A DNA stretch of 50,005 nt, taken from contig JARLJO010000034.1 of the NCBI GenBank assembly GCA_031291175.1, forward strand, positions 1-50,005, in the 5' to 3' direction. Under the pieces are notes generated by a model that had not been told where the DNA came from, did no database searches, and worked only from the letters and a program-made list of their open reading frames with translations. Each line of letters opens with the position of its first letter. Position 1 is the stretch's first letter. Shown one piece after another: positions 34,961-43,808 of the stretch. A program made the translations under genes and the position numbers. This DNA comes from Gammaproteobacteria bacterium. Lineage in GTDB: Bacteria; Pseudomonadota; Gammaproteobacteria; DSM-16500.

Positions 34961-36343
34961 ATGTTTTCAAATCTATCAGAACGATTAACTCGCGTTTTAA
35001 AGAATTTATCCGGTCAAGGACGTTTGACCGAAGACAACATCAAAGACACGATGCGCGATATTCGTATGGCTCTGTTAGAAGCCGACGTCGCCCTACCTGT
35101 CGTCAAAACCTTTGTCGATGATATTCAGGCAAAAGCCATCGGCATCGAAGTCATGCAAAGCCTGACCCCAGGACAGGCCTTAGTCAAACTGGTTCATGAC
35201 GAACTGGTTATCCTGATGGGTGAGCAATGCGACACCTTAAATTTACAAAGCCAGCCACCTGCCATCATTTTAATGTCAGGCTTACAAGGCTCGGGTAAAA
35301 CCACCACCGTCGCCAAACTGGCTCGCTGGTTACAACAAAGCCAAAAAAAATCCGTTCTCGTTGCCAGTGCCGATATTTATCGCCCGGCTGCGATCAAACA
35401 GCTAGAAACCTTGGCCAGCACCGTTGGCGCCGAATTCTTTCCCAGCACATCGGATCAAGATCCAGTCACTATCGCCCAAAACGCGATAGCAGCGGCTAAG
35501 GCAAAATCGATTGATGTCGTCATTATCGATACTGCGGGTCGTTTGCACATTGATGATGAAATGATGGCGGAAATTAAACGCCTCCATGCAGCCATCAAGC
35601 CAATTGAGACCCTCTTTGTCGTCGATAGCATGACCGGCCAAGATGCCGCCAACACTGCCAAAGCCTTTAATGATGCCCTCCCATTAACCGGGGTCATCCT
35701 CACCAAAACCGATGGTGATGCTCGTGGTGGCGCTGCTTTATCTATCCGCCAGATCACCGGCAAACCCATCAAATTTATGGGTATTGGTGAAAAAACCGAT
35801 GCGCTCGAACCTTTCTACCCGGATCGTATTGCCTCCCGTATTCTTGGCATGGGCGATATCCTTACCTTAGTAGAAGAAGCAGAACGCACCATCGACCGCG
35901 ACAAAGCCGAAAAACTGGCGAAAAAGATCAAGAAAGGCAAAAGCTTTGATTTGGAAGATTTCCGCGATCAATTGCGCCAAATTGGCAAAATGGGCGGGAT
36001 CATGGGCATTGTCAGCAAATTGCCGGGTTTAGGTAGCTTGCCACAAGCCGCGAAAGACAAAATCAATGACAAGATGTTGCACGAAATTGAAGCGATCATC
36101 AATTCCATGACCCAAAAAGAACGTCGCTCCCCTGTGATCATTAAAGGTTCACACAAACGCCGTATCGCCATGGGCTCAGGTACCGACATACAAGCGGTTA
36201 ATCGCCTCTTGAAACAATTTACACAAATGCAAAAAATGATGAAGAAGTTCTCTAGTAAAGGCGGAATGTTGAAATTAATGCGCGGCATGCAAGGCAAATT
36301 ACCACCGGGTGGCTTCCCTCCTATGGGTTCCATTGGCGGTTAA
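34961..36343 (+). CDS. ffh: Signal recognition particle protein Ffh
   Basis: A 460-residue SRP54 GTPase that binds 4.5S RNA and signal sequences and targets ribosomes to FtsY. N domain 1-85; G domain with P-loop GLQGSGKT (107-114), DTAGRLHIDDEM and TKTDGDARGG; M domain with RRSPVIIKGSHKRRIAMGSG (RNA-binding helix-turn-helix) and the Met-rich tail QMQKMMKKF...GGMLKLMRGMQGK. Length is close to E. coli Ffh (453). The P-loop has Ser where many Ffh proteins have Ala. It precedes rpsP-rimM-trmD-rplS, the usual gammaproteobacterial order, but those genes have their own promoter. Confidence 0.97.
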   Translation: MFSNLSERLTRVLKNLSGQGRLTEDNIKDTMRDIRMALLEADVALPVVKTFVDDIQAKAIGIEVMQSLTPGQALVKLVHDELVILMGEQCDTLNLQSQPPAIILMSGLQGSGKTTTVAKLARWLQQSQKKSVLVASADIYRPAAIKQLETLASTVGAEFFPSTSDQDPVTIAQNAIAAAKAKSIDVVIIDTAGRLHIDDEMMAEIKRLHAAIKPIETLFVVDSMTGQDAANTAKAFNDALPLTGVILTKTDGDARGGAALSIRQITGKPIKFMGIGEKTDALEPFYPDRIASRILGMGDILTLVEEAERTIDRDKAEKLAKKIKKGKSFDLEDFRDQLRQIGKMGGIMGIVSKLPGLGSLPQAAKDKINDKMLHEIEAIINSMTQKERRSPVIIKGSHKRRIAMGSGTDIQAVNRLLKQFTQMQKMMKKFSSKGGMLKLMRGMQGKLPPGGFPPMGSIGG

Positions 36344-36351
36344 TGAGTCAA

Positions 36352-36375
36352 GCCTGCCCAGTTAAACGGGCAGGC
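36352..36375. terminator. Hairpin after ffh
   Basis: Perfect eight-base stem GCCTGCCC/GGGCAGGC with an eight-base loop, nine bases after the ffh stop. It is followed by A's rather than T's on the plus strand, so terminator function is only probable. Confidence 0.5.
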
Positions 36376-36434
36376 AAAAAAAGCTTTTGGCGGCGGGACA
36401 AGAAACGCGGTTTTTATAAAATTGTCGATTCCCT

Positions 36435-36462
36435 TTGCATCCCGCCAAAAGTGACGTATAAT
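36435..36462 (+). promoter_or_regulatory. Promoter of the rpsP-rimM-trmD-rplS operon
   Basis: TTGCAT, a 16-base spacer and a perfect TATAAT (36457-36462), 57 bases before rpsP. Part of the spacer (CCGCCAAAAG) is complementary to CTTTTGGCGG at about 36384-36393, a 10-bp inverted repeat around the promoter that might form an operator or leader structure. Confidence 0.65.
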
Positions 36463-36519
36463 CCGTGGCCTTTGTTTCAACAGTTTTATACATTAATTCA
36501 GTACGGGAAATAAAACAGA

Positions 36520-36786
36520 ATGGTAGTTATTCGTTTATCACGTGGCGGCGCTAAAAAACGCCCTTTTTACAATATCGTAGTCAGCGACAAACGCAGTGCC
36601 CGTGATGGCCGTTGCGTTGAACGCATCGGTTATTTCAACCCAATCGCAGCGGGCAAAGAAGTTCGCCTACATTTGGATCACGAACGCGCTTTGTATTGGA
36701 TCAGCAAAGGTGCACAACCTTCTGATCGCGTTCTCAAATTGATCAAAACGTATCAAAAAGAAGCTGGGGAAGTCGCTGCAGAGTAG
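36520..36786 (+). CDS. rpsP: 30S ribosomal protein S16
   Basis: An 88-residue small-subunit assembly protein. The opening [25 protein letters not shown] and [14 protein letters not shown] are diagnostic, and the length is usual (82-90). It is the first gene of the rpsP-rimM-trmD-rplS operon and directly follows the TATAAT promoter. rimM starts 32 bases downstream. Confidence 0.98.
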   Translation: MVVIRLSRGGAKKRPFYNIVVSDKRSARDGRCVERIGYFNPIAAGKEVRLHLDHERALYWISKGAQPSDRVLKLIKTYQKEAGEVAAE

Positions 36787-36818
36787 TTAACTCTGCGTTG
36801 TGCGATATAGGAATCCCT

Positions 36819-37328
36819 ATGAACAATCCTCAAACCGAATACGTCGTCATAGGCAAGATTGGCGCCGCCTATGGTATTAAAGGTTGGCTGAAGATTGTTT
36901 CCTTTACGGAATCGATTACCAATATCCTCGATTACGCTCCTTGGTACCTGCAAGAAGGCCAAACGTGGAAACCAGTGAAAGTCGATGGTGGCCGCGAACA
37001 TGGCAAAGGCATTGTAGTACACATTGCCGGTTTTGATACGCCAGAATCTGCGCGTTTATTAACTGGCAAGGTTATCGGCATTCAGCGCTCCCAGTTACCT
37101 GCTTTAAAAAAGCAAGAATACTACTGGTCTGATCTGGAAGGCTTGACGGTGATCAATCAACGAGGCGAGACCTTAGGTAAAGTGATTTATCTCATGGCCA
37201 CCGGCTCCAATGATGTTTTGGTCATCAAAGGTGAAAAGGAACATGCTATCCCTTATTTACCCGGTGACACCATTACCAGCATCGACCTTGAAAAAGGTGA
37301 GATGCATGTGGATTGGGATTTGATTTAA
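36819..37328 (+). CDS. rimM: 16S rRNA maturation factor RimM
   Basis: This encodes 169 residues from ATG 36819, chosen over an in-frame TTG at 36798 because AGGAA lies seven bases upstream and the family begins near VVIGKIGAAYGIKGWL. The RimM N-terminal beta-barrel (about 10-90) is followed by a PRC-barrel with YYWSDLEGLTVINQ and the closing IPYLPGDTITSIDLE. It binds S19 and helps mature the 30S head. The stop directly abuts the trmD start. Confidence 0.96.
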   Translation: MNNPQTEYVVIGKIGAAYGIKGWLKIVSFTESITNILDYAPWYLQEGQTWKPVKVDGGREHGKGIVVHIAGFDTPESARLLTGKVIGIQRSQLPALKKQEYYWSDLEGLTVINQRGETLGKVIYLMATGSNDVLVIKGEKEHAIPYLPGDTITSIDLEKGEMHVDWDLI

Positions 37329-38066
37329 GTGTGGTTTGGTGTTGTTACCTTATTTCCTGAGATGTTCGCGGCCCTAGAATGTGGCATTACCGGACGCGCC
37401 ATCAAGGACAAATTGCTAACAGTGGATTGCTGGAATCCTCGTGATTTCACCCAAAATAAACATCATACCGTAGACGACCGCCCTTACGGTGGCGGGCCTG
37501 GCATGCTCATGATGGTTCAGCCCTTACAGGCCGCCATACAAGCAGCGAGGAAAGCAGCCCCGGCAAAACCGAGGGTTGTACACCTCTCCCCCCAGGGAAG
37601 ACGCCTGGATCAAGAGGCGGCCGTTGAGTTATTAGCAAAACAAAATGTGATATTAGTTGCTGGACGCTACGAGGGTATAGATGAACGCCTGCTCTCGCTA
37701 GAAATGGACGAAGAATGGTCTATTGGCGATTATATTTTATCAGGCGGTGAGTTAGCAGCGATGACGATGATTGATGTGGTAACACGTCTCATTCCAGGCG
37801 CTATAGGATCTGAGGATTCAGTAACACAGGACTCGTTGAGTTCAGGATTGCTGAAATATCCTCAATACACACGACCGGAAAACTTAAATGGTTTATCTGT
37901 ACCGGAGGTGTTAACCAGCGGCAATCACCAAGCGATAGAACGCTGGCGTTTGAAGCAATCACTAGGCAAAACTTGGCTAAAACGGCCAGACCTTTTGATG
38001 AAAAAGTCATTGGATAAATTTCAACTCACCTTGTTGATGGAATTTATCGCAGAGATGAAATCATAG
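37329..38066 (+). CDS. trmD: tRNA (guanine-N1-)-methyltransferase TrmD
   Basis: A 245-residue SPOUT-family enzyme making m1G37 in tRNAs with SAM. It shows the opening [29 protein letters not shown], the knot region [13 protein letters not shown] and [14 protein letters not shown]. It starts with GTG immediately after the rimM TAA, with no spacer, so translation is coupled. The C-terminal domain and length are normal. Followed by rplS after 44 bases. Confidence 0.97.
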   Translation: MWFGVVTLFPEMFAALECGITGRAIKDKLLTVDCWNPRDFTQNKHHTVDDRPYGGGPGMLMMVQPLQAAIQAARKAAPAKPRVVHLSPQGRRLDQEAAVELLAKQNVILVAGRYEGIDERLLSLEMDEEWSIGDYILSGGELAAMTMIDVVTRLIPGAIGSEDSVTQDSLSSGLLKYPQYTRPENLNGLSVPEVLTSGNHQAIERWRLKQSLGKTWLKRPDLLMKKSLDKFQLTLLMEFIAEMKS

Positions 38067-38110
38067 AATGGGCTGAAGAATTTTTTAAGATTTATTGAGG
38101 AAGCAAAACC

Positions 38111-38515
38111 ATGAACATTATTCAAATACTTGACAAAGAACAAATGCAAGCCGGAAAAGTATTGCCAGAATTTGGCCCAGGCGACACCGTAGTCGTTCAG
38201 GTAAAAGTAAAAGAAGGCGACCGCGTCCGTGTACAATCCTACGAAGGCATTGTTATCGCTAAGCGTAACCGCGGTTTGAACTCTGCGTTCACCGTACGTA
38301 AAATTTCTCACGGCGTTGGCGTTGAGCGTGTATTCCAATCTTTCAGCCCAGTGATTGAAAGCGTTGAAGTAAAACGTCGCGGTGATGTACGTCGTGCTAA
38401 ACTTTACTACATGCGCAACTTGAGTGGTAAAGCGGCTCGTATTAAAGAAAAATTGAGCATCAACACCAAGCCAGCGGCAAAAGCAAAAGAAAAAACAGCA
38501 CCAGCAGCAGAATAA
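38111..38515 (+). CDS. rplS: 50S ribosomal protein L19
   Basis: A 134-residue protein at the 30S-50S interface. Core motifs are [49 protein letters not shown] and [22 protein letters not shown] short Lys/Ala/Pro-rich extension (about residues 118-134) goes beyond the E. coli length of 115. GAGGAA precedes ATG. It is the last gene of the rpsP operon. Confidence 0.98.
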   Translation: MNIIQILDKEQMQAGKVLPEFGPGDTVVVQVKVKEGDRVRVQSYEGIVIAKRNRGLNSAFTVRKISHGVGVERVFQSFSPVIESVEVKRRGDVRRAKLYYMRNLSGKAARIKEKLSINTKPAAKAKEKTAPAAE

Positions 38516-38535
38516 GTAACACTTCTTTATCACGC

Positions 38536-38562
38536 CCCCTCCTTCGATTGACGAAAGAGGGG
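38536..38562 (+). terminator. Hairpin after rplS
   Basis: CCCCTC/GAGGGG enclosing TTCG/CGAA, 20 bases past the rplS stop. The T-run that follows is interrupted (gtgactcttt), so termination is likely but not canonical. Confidence 0.5.
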
Positions 38563-38605
38563 TGACAGTGACTCTTTCCCCTATCCAACACCAACCATTC
38601 AAACC

Positions 38606-38791
38606 CTAGTGCCTCTTCAACATTAAATTTACGGGTTGGCGCTTAGATTGTATTCAGATTTCAACGATTGATATCGCCAAAAAGCGCAGGACTAGCACCG
38701 CTAATTCGAGCATTTTTGGCGATATCAATCGTTGAAAGATGGATGCAAGATAAGATGCCAACCCGTAAATTTAATGTTGAAGAGGCACTAG
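38606..38791. mobile_element. MITE with 35-bp perfect terminal repeats and a second internal 25-bp palindrome
   Basis: A 186-bp element. Outer arms 38606-38640 and 38757-38791 (starting CTAGTGCCTCTTCAACATTA) are exact inverted copies bounded by CTAG. Inner arms 38659-38683 and 38713-38737 (starting TTTCAACGATTGATATCGCC) are also exact. There is no reading frame. The arms are unrelated in sequence to the MITE at 31377, but the CTAG boundary is shared. Perfect arms imply recent activity. The rest of 38516-38900 holds the rplS hairpin and no gene. Confidence 0.85.
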
Positions 38792-38900
38792 TTGCTCTAA
38801 ATCCTTTACACGAGTATTCTGATCTACATTAAGATCGACAGGAATGAAAAACGTCTTTCATCCCCTGAGTATCAATCTATCTGATTAGCTGGACAATAGT

Positions 38901-39338
38901 ATGATTCGTCGCGCCACACTGAAAGATACAGCGGCATTAATTCAACTCGAAAATGCTAGCTTCACCACCGATATCATCTCGAGTGCTAGCTTGCGCCGTT
39001 TGTTGAAAGTCGAATCTGCCGAAATTTTGGTTTTTGAAGATGAAAACCATATCATAGGCTCTCTCATTTTACTGTTCCGTAAAAACTCAAAAACAGCGCG
39101 CATCTATTCTCTCGCTGTCCTTCAGCAACATCGTCGTTCGGGCATTGCGGCGCATCTTTATCACGCCGCAGAAAAAAGCGCGACAAAACGCTCACTAGAA
39201 AATATTATTCTGGAAGTGCATCCTGATAATCACGCTGCGCTCCGTTTTTATGAAAAAAACGGCTTTCAAACATTCGGACGTTATTCCCATTTTTACGAAT
39301 GCGGAAGCGATGCAATACGGATGAAAAAAAAGTTATAA
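38901..39338 (+). CDS. GNAT-family N-acetyltransferase (RimI-like)
   Basis: A 145-residue single GNAT domain. Motif A is IYSLAVLQQHRRSGIAAHLYHAAE (the acetyl-CoA loop QHRRSGIA), and motif B is NHAALRFYEKNGFQTFGRY. The layout and length are those of RimI-type N-alpha acetyltransferases, but the substrate protein cannot be inferred. The ribosome site is weak. It begins about 110 bases after a MITE and 31 bases before the CinA-like gene. Confidence 0.85.
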   Translation: MIRRATLKDTAALIQLENASFTTDIISSASLRRLLKVESAEILVFEDENHIIGSLILLFRKNSKTARIYSLAVLQQHRRSGIAAHLYHAAEKSATKRSLENIILEVHPDNHAALRFYEKNGFQTFGRYSHFYECGSDAIRMKKKL

Positions 39339-39369
39339 TTTTTGTTTCAGAAGGGAAGCGACAAATACC

Positions 39370-40500
39370 ATGACCAGAGAAACACAGACGCATCACAAAA
39401 TTGCTATCCTTGCCACAGGCGATGAAATTTGCCATGGCGACATTACTAACTCCAATAGCCAAGAGATCGCACATCGGCTAGTCAAGCACGGCATGGAAGT
39501 TCGCATGCACATGGTTTCCCCTGATACCGTGAATGAAATTGAAAATGCGATGCATTTTTTATTACAATCTCACGATGCACTAATCATAACCGGCGGATTG
39601 GGACCGACATCCGATGATTTAACCCGTTATGCACTAAGCAAAGTATTAGACCGTCCTTTAGTCTTTAACGAAACATGCTGGCAAGATATTTGCGAACGCT
39701 TAAAACGATTCGGTTATCCCACTCCGCCTGAATCCAATCGTCAACAAGCTTTATTTCCCGAGCAGACGACTGTGATTCCTAATCCAAACGGCACCGCCTC
39801 AGGCTGCTATGCCCAAAAAGGCGAGCAATGGTTATTCATGCTGCCGGGACCGCCGAACGAATGCTTGCCTATGGTGGATTCTGTCGTATTACCCGTACTG
39901 AAAGCAGCCCATTTCCAACACATTTCGTATCACAAAAGCTGGTTATTATTCGGTGTAAGCGAAGGCAAAATTGCAGAAGAAATGGACTTGCTCGCCAAGC
40001 CCTATGATTGCGTCACGGGTTATCGCTTATTTTACCCTTATCTCGAATTCAAATTGCATTCCAATAATGAGCGTGATTTTGCTACGCTCGTGACTCTCGT
40101 TGAAAAACACATCCAACCCTATTTGATCAGTGATGGCCAACAAACGGCATCCAGCTTGCTCCGTCAACAATTAGCAGAAGCTACCACTAGCTTACAAATT
40201 GTCGATTATGCGACAGGCGGCGCCCTGGAAGCGGCCTTGACCACCCCAGATACCCTCACGCGTCTGCACTTTACGAAAGAAAAAACGCAACTGCCCAGAA
40301 TAGAGATAGAAGGTTTAGCTGCATTTTGGCAAGCAGAGAGAGATGTGACACAAACCAACTTAACCATGACTCTGACAGACAAAGAGCATGAGGAGAAAAA
40401 AGAAGTCACTATTCCTTTCCGTGGCAAACGCGTTATTCAATATGCCGTAGAATTAATTAGCGCGACGATTTGTGACTTCTTATCCACAATGAAGCGTTAG
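39370..40500 (+). CDS. CinA-like protein with degenerate C-terminal domain
   Basis: A 376-residue protein. The N-terminal MoaB/MogA-like domain (residues 1-170) is intact: ILATGDEICHGDITNSNS, ITGGLGPTSDDLTR, and MLPGPPNE. It is linked to pyrophosphatase activity on NMN-type compounds. The C-terminal part (about 260-376), where CinA normally has the PncC amidase with AESCTGG, reads VDYATGGALEAALTTPD and lacks that motif. It is probably catalytically dead or repurposed. The protein is shorter than typical CinA (400-420). It ends two bases before the convergent DUF155 gene, with no terminator between. Confidence 0.8.
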   Translation: MTRETQTHHKIAILATGDEICHGDITNSNSQEIAHRLVKHGMEVRMHMVSPDTVNEIENAMHFLLQSHDALIITGGLGPTSDDLTRYALSKVLDRPLVFNETCWQDICERLKRFGYPTPPESNRQQALFPEQTTVIPNPNGTASGCYAQKGEQWLFMLPGPPNECLPMVDSVVLPVLKAAHFQHISYHKSWLLFGVSEGKIAEEMDLLAKPYDCVTGYRLFYPYLEFKLHSNNERDFATLVTLVEKHIQPYLISDGQQTASSLLRQQLAEATTSLQIVDYATGGALEAALTTPDTLTRLHFTKEKTQLPRIEIEGLAAFWQAERDVTQTNLTMTLTDKEHEEKKEVTIPFRGKRVIQYAVELISATICDFLSTMKR

Positions 40501-40502
40501 TG

Positions 40503-41318
40503 CTAAAGATGCAATAAACTGATGGTGATCTCAATCAAAATTAAAATGATGATCGTCATCTCAAGCATACTGGAATGCCGATGCTGAACCTGACTGTTCA
40601 AAATGGCGAGCAATTCTTGCAGCACATCCAGTTTTTGATTCAACGCCGTCACACGGCTCGGGATATCTAAAAACTTTTTCGTCAGTACGTAAAAAGGTTC
40701 CAGGTTAGGGTTACGCCAGAAAAATTCTGGTACATCCAAATATTCGCTATTTAAATTAATGGAACTTCGTGCAATAAAAATTTCGCCCATCCGCTTGAAA
40801 ATCGAGCGTCGTGACAGATGAATAACCCCGTGGGCGGCGATAGCCTCAGGTAAGCGGCTATTAATCAAAATCGCTTTTTGGATGGCGTCCTCAAACGCTT
40901 CTAATTTAATGGACTGCGCTAAACCATAAGATATGGCTAATTTAATCTGCGGATTATCCGAATCAATCGTTACTATATCCAATTTAAAACGCTCATGCGT
41001 GTCGATCGAGGTCTCTTCCCCAAAACGGAAACAGAAATGATCGGTTTCGATCGTAGTGAGCGGATTGATAGCAAATTCTTGCAAGCGCTCCAGCCATTTT
41101 TGCTCCTGGCGCTTTTTCAATCCCCAACAAACAAAACTGCCATGATTAAAAATAAAAATATCAACAGGCGACTCAGGGTCAGAAATATGAAAGACATCTC
41201 GGGATAGCTTAGTCGTGTAGCCCTTACGTTTAAACGTATTGGCAATCCCCGCCAAGTCATAACCACCGGCAGTACAATAAGACACACACCGCATGAACGT
41301 ACTTTTAGGCTTACTCAT
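40503..41318 (-). CDS. DUF155 / RMND1-Sif2-like membrane protein
   Basis: A 271-residue protein. It matches the DUF155 family of mitochondrial RMND1 and yeast Sif2/Sif3 (Rmd1): DIFIFNHGSFVCWGL, LAISYGLAQSIKLEAFE, and the closing NSEYLDVPEFFWRNPNLEPFY. A C-terminal transmembrane helix (about 250-270) would anchor it in the inner membrane with the bulk in the cytoplasm. In mitochondria the family supports translation; bacterial members are unstudied. A Cys lies near the N-terminus (RCVSYCTAGGY). It is convergent with the CinA-like gene. Confidence 0.82.
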   Translation of the reverse strand: MSKPKSTFMRCVSYCTAGGYDLAGIANTFKRKGYTTKLSRDVFHISDPESPVDIFIFNHGSFVCWGLKKRQEQKWLERLQEFAINPLTTIETDHFCFRFGEETSIDTHERFKLDIVTIDSDNPQIKLAISYGLAQSIKLEAFEDAIQKAILINSRLPEAIAAHGVIHLSRRSIFKRMGEIFIARSSINLNSEYLDVPEFFWRNPNLEPFYVLTKKFLDIPSRVTALNQKLDVLQELLAILNSQVQHRHSSMLEMTIIILILIEITISLLHL

Positions 41319-41446
41319 GCCAATACCATAATATACAAAAATAAAGACAGTCTAGGACAATAATCAGCGACTATCAACCATTCCTATCGTTTGGCGCAAG
41401 CTATCCCTATCCTTTTGCCCAAGGTCATGCTCGTCGGTTTTTTTAC

Positions 41447-41476
41447 TTGACGACTTCCGTCTATGAATGTCATATT
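41447..41476 (+). promoter_or_regulatory. Candidate promoter of the RimK/RLAN gene
   Basis: TTGACG, an 18-base spacer and CATATT, 39 bases before the short ORF at 41516. Moderate match. Confidence 0.35.
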
Positions 41477-41515
41477 AACTGGCATCGTGCATGAAGACAG
41501 ATAATCAGGATCACT

Positions 41516-41689
41516 ATGCAAATCTTAGCATCACTGATGCAAAGGCTAACTTGCAAAAAAGAGAAGACCGCTCATTCAGACGAGCCGTCAACTCCTAAAA
41601 ATCTACAAACCGATAGTAAAGTAGTTACCAATCTGCAATTACTTTATCCTTTTTACTTACAAGGTTTCGCGTCCTTAAACCATGCATAG
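41516..41689 (+). CDS. Short 57-codon ORF, possible leader peptide coupled to the ATP-grasp gene
   Basis: Reads MQILASLMQRLTCKKEKTAH and continues to LNHA. AGGAT sits five bases before ATG, a better site than any in front of the next gene. Its TAG stop (41687-41689) lies inside the first codons of the RimK-like gene (ATGCATAG overlap), typical of translational coupling. No homology recognised. It could be a real small protein or a leader that recruits ribosomes. Confidence 0.4.
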   Translation: MQILASLMQRLTCKKEKTAHSDEPSTPKNLQTDSKVVTNLQLLYPFYLQGFASLNHA

Positions 41690-43139
41690 TATAGTCGTAG
41701 TCAACAAACCAAAAGACTGGAACATTCATATTCCAGAAGTCGAAGTCGTTTCTGCAAAGTCATATTTGACTGACAGCAAATACTCCGAAATTCGCAACGT
41801 GCGCGTTTATAATCTATGCCAATCCTATCGTTATCAGGGAATGGGTTATTACGTCTCGCTATTAGCAGAAGCACGCGGACATCGCAGCATTCCAAGCATC
41901 ACAACGATTCAAGATTTTAAATCGCAGTCTATTATCCGAATTATTTCCGATGAACTGGATCAACTCGTTCAACGCAGTCTTTCGAGGCTAAAATCCAGCC
42001 ATTTCAGCTTGAACATTTACTTTGGCCGCTGCCCATCCACACAATACGAAAATTTAAGTAAGCAGCTTTATAATTTATTTCAATCGCCACTCTTACGCGC
42101 ACAATTTGTGTTTGATGATGACAAATGGCAATTACAAAATATTTTTCCGCTGCCGATCAATCAGATCCCTGAGCATCATAAAGCTTCGGTACTGGATTAT
42201 GCTCACGGGTATTTTTCCAAAAAACGTATTCGCTCCATCAATGTCTCGCGACCCACTTATGATTTAGCGATCCTGTTGAACCCGGATGAAAAATCACCCC
42301 CTTCTGATAAAAAAGCTATCAAATACTTTATCGAAGCCGCAGAAGAAGAAGGCTTGCGCGCCAAAATTATCACTAAAAATGATTTTAGCCGCATCCCTGA
42401 ATTTGACGCCTTATTTATTCGTGAAACCACGGCAGTCAATCACCACACTTATCGATTTGCAAGACGCGCACTGGCTGAAAATCTGGTCGTGCTAGATGAC
42501 CCAGCCTCCATCGTGAAATGCGCCAATAAGGTTTACATGGCGGAGCTATTATCAAAAGCGAATATCCCCACGCCTAAATCGATGATTGTGCATAAGGGCA
42601 ATACCAAAGAATTAATTCCAACCTTAGGTTTACCCTGTGTTCTCAAACAACCGGATGGTTCCTTTTCCAATGGCGTTGTCAAAATCAGTGATGCGCTCAC
42701 ATTAGAAGAAGAGTTACATCACTTTTTTGGTCAGTCCGAATTAATCATTGCTCAAGAGTTTGCGCCCACGGATTTCGATTGGCGCATTGGCGTGTTAGAC
42801 AAAAAACCGATTTACGCCTGCAAATATTATATGGCGAAAGATCATTGGCAAATCTATGACATGGGCCCAGGCAGACGCGTGAAAGACGGCGCACATGAAA
42901 CCATGGCCATTGAAAAAGCCCCACCTAAGATTGTTAAAATCGCTCAGCGTGCTGCCAGCTTAATCGGCGATGGTTTCTATGGCGTTGACATTAAACAGTT
43001 TGGTAACAAAGTCATGGTCATTGAAATCAATGATAATCCCAGCATTGAAAGTGGCGTAGAAGACTTGTTCTTAAAAGACGAACTCTATGCCACTGTCATG
43101 AAATACTTTGTGCAACGCATTAAATTGAAAAAAGAATAA
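41682..43139 (+). CDS. RimK-type ATP-grasp ligase with N-terminal RLAN domain
   Basis: This encodes 485 residues. Residues 1-200 form the RimK-like N-terminal (RLAN) domain (MHSIVVVNKPKDWNIHIPEV, NLCQSYRYQGMGYYVSLLAEARGHR). Residues about 270-480 are an ATP-grasp: KANIPTPKSM, LPCVLKQPDGSFSNGVVK, IAQEFAPTDFDWRIGVLD, and the metal site VMVIEINDNPS. RimK-like enzymes join a carboxylate to an amine, often adding Glu to a protein or peptide; the RLAN subgroup's substrate is unknown. ATG 41682 has no good ribosome site of its own and overlaps the short upstream ORF. Confidence 0.88.
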   Translation: MHSIVVVNKPKDWNIHIPEVEVVSAKSYLTDSKYSEIRNVRVYNLCQSYRYQGMGYYVSLLAEARGHRSIPSITTIQDFKSQSIIRIISDELDQLVQRSLSRLKSSHFSLNIYFGRCPSTQYENLSKQLYNLFQSPLLRAQFVFDDDKWQLQNIFPLPINQIPEHHKASVLDYAHGYFSKKRIRSINVSRPTYDLAILLNPDEKSPPSDKKAIKYFIEAAEEEGLRAKIITKNDFSRIPEFDALFIRETTAVNHHTYRFARRALAENLVVLDDPASIVKCANKVYMAELLSKANIPTPKSMIVHKGNTKELIPTLGLPCVLKQPDGSFSNGVVKISDALTLEEELHHFFGQSELIIAQEFAPTDFDWRIGVLDKKPIYACKYYMAKDHWQIYDMGPGRRVKDGAHETMAIEKAPPKIVKIAQRAASLIGDGFYGVDIKQFGNKVMVIEINDNPSIESGVEDLFLKDELYATVMKYFVQRIKLKKE

Positions 43140-43166
43140 GAGCGGACCTTAAGCTTTCCGCTCTTA
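43137..43166 (+). terminator. Terminator hairpin of the ATP-grasp gene
   Basis: Perfect ten-base stem TAAGAGCGGA/TCCGCTCTTA; the 5' arm contains the TAA stop codon itself. A weak T-rich stretch follows. Confidence 0.6.
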
Positions 43167-43468
43167 ACTAATTCTTTAACACCACCACCTGAAATGAGTA
43201 TTTTCAAACCGTTATATTAAACAGCGCATTAGCCTTCCTGGTTAGCCTCTAAAAAAATTTTCCGCGAAAAAATAACAGTAAATCAACTCGTTGCAAGTCG
43301 GTTTTTTTCAGTCGGTTGACACCCCAAATGGAGGCGAGTAAGGTAGTACTTAAGCCAACCAATCATGATCATCAAAAAGTAAAAAACAGATAACTAAACC
43401 AATATTTTCATCGCTCTACTTAAATTAAATATAAAAAAAGCTTTATTAAGAAGTTGTTGTTTTGTGTC

Positions 43469-43515
43469 GCGCAAAATTTTGCGCACGATTTTAAGGTGAC
43501 TGAAATATTTCAGTC
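43469..43515. promoter_or_regulatory. Two perfect palindromes upstream of the small Pro-rich protein gene
   Basis: GCGCAAAATTTTGCGC (43469-43484) and GACTGAAATATTTCAGTC (43498-43515) lie 29-30 bases apart centre to centre, just before the AAAGGAG of the gene at 43545. The spacing is close to three helical turns, so they could be operator half-sites. The second, followed by TTTT, could instead be a weak attenuator. The rest of 43167-43468 shows no gene. Confidence 0.4.
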
Positions 43516-43544
43516 TTTTGTAAACAGCAAAGGAGAAAGCCATA

Positions 43545-43724
43545 ATGTCAACATACAACAATGATTCACAAAAAAAAGCTAGCCCAGATCAAACACGTGG
43601 CAACCCACAAAACCCAGGTGCGCGCCCAGCAGGCGCTGATCAAAAACCAGGTGTAAAAAACCCACAACAAACACCTAGCAAACCAGCTGGCAAAAACCCA
43701 GCATCCACTGGCGGTAAATTTTAA
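43545..43724 (+). CDS. Small Asn/Pro/Lys-rich disordered protein
   Basis: A 59-residue protein beginning MSTYNNDSQKKASPDQ and ending ASTGGKF. It is low complexity, with repeats of the KxPG / NPQ(N/Q) kind, has no hydrophobic core and is surely disordered. Strong ribosome site AAAGGAG lies ten bases before ATG. It is followed 84 bases later by a CsbD-like gene. It resembles short hydrophilin-type or stress-linked proteins in composition only; no family assigned. Two palindromes upstream suggest regulation. Confidence 0.65.
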   Translation: MSTYNNDSQKKASPDQTRGNPQNPGARPAGADQKPGVKNPQQTPSKPAGKNPASTGGKF

Positions 43725-43808
43725 TCGCTAGTCTGTTATCACTAAGGATATAACTTTATATCCTTAGTGATACACGAATTCTGTTTCGCATCCGAGAGGA
43801 GACACATC

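Noticed and set aside
36352..36462. 4.5S (SRP) RNA gene near ffh
   Set aside because: The hairpin after ffh is short and lacks the GNAR-loop SRP RNA layout; the rest is the rpsP promoter region.
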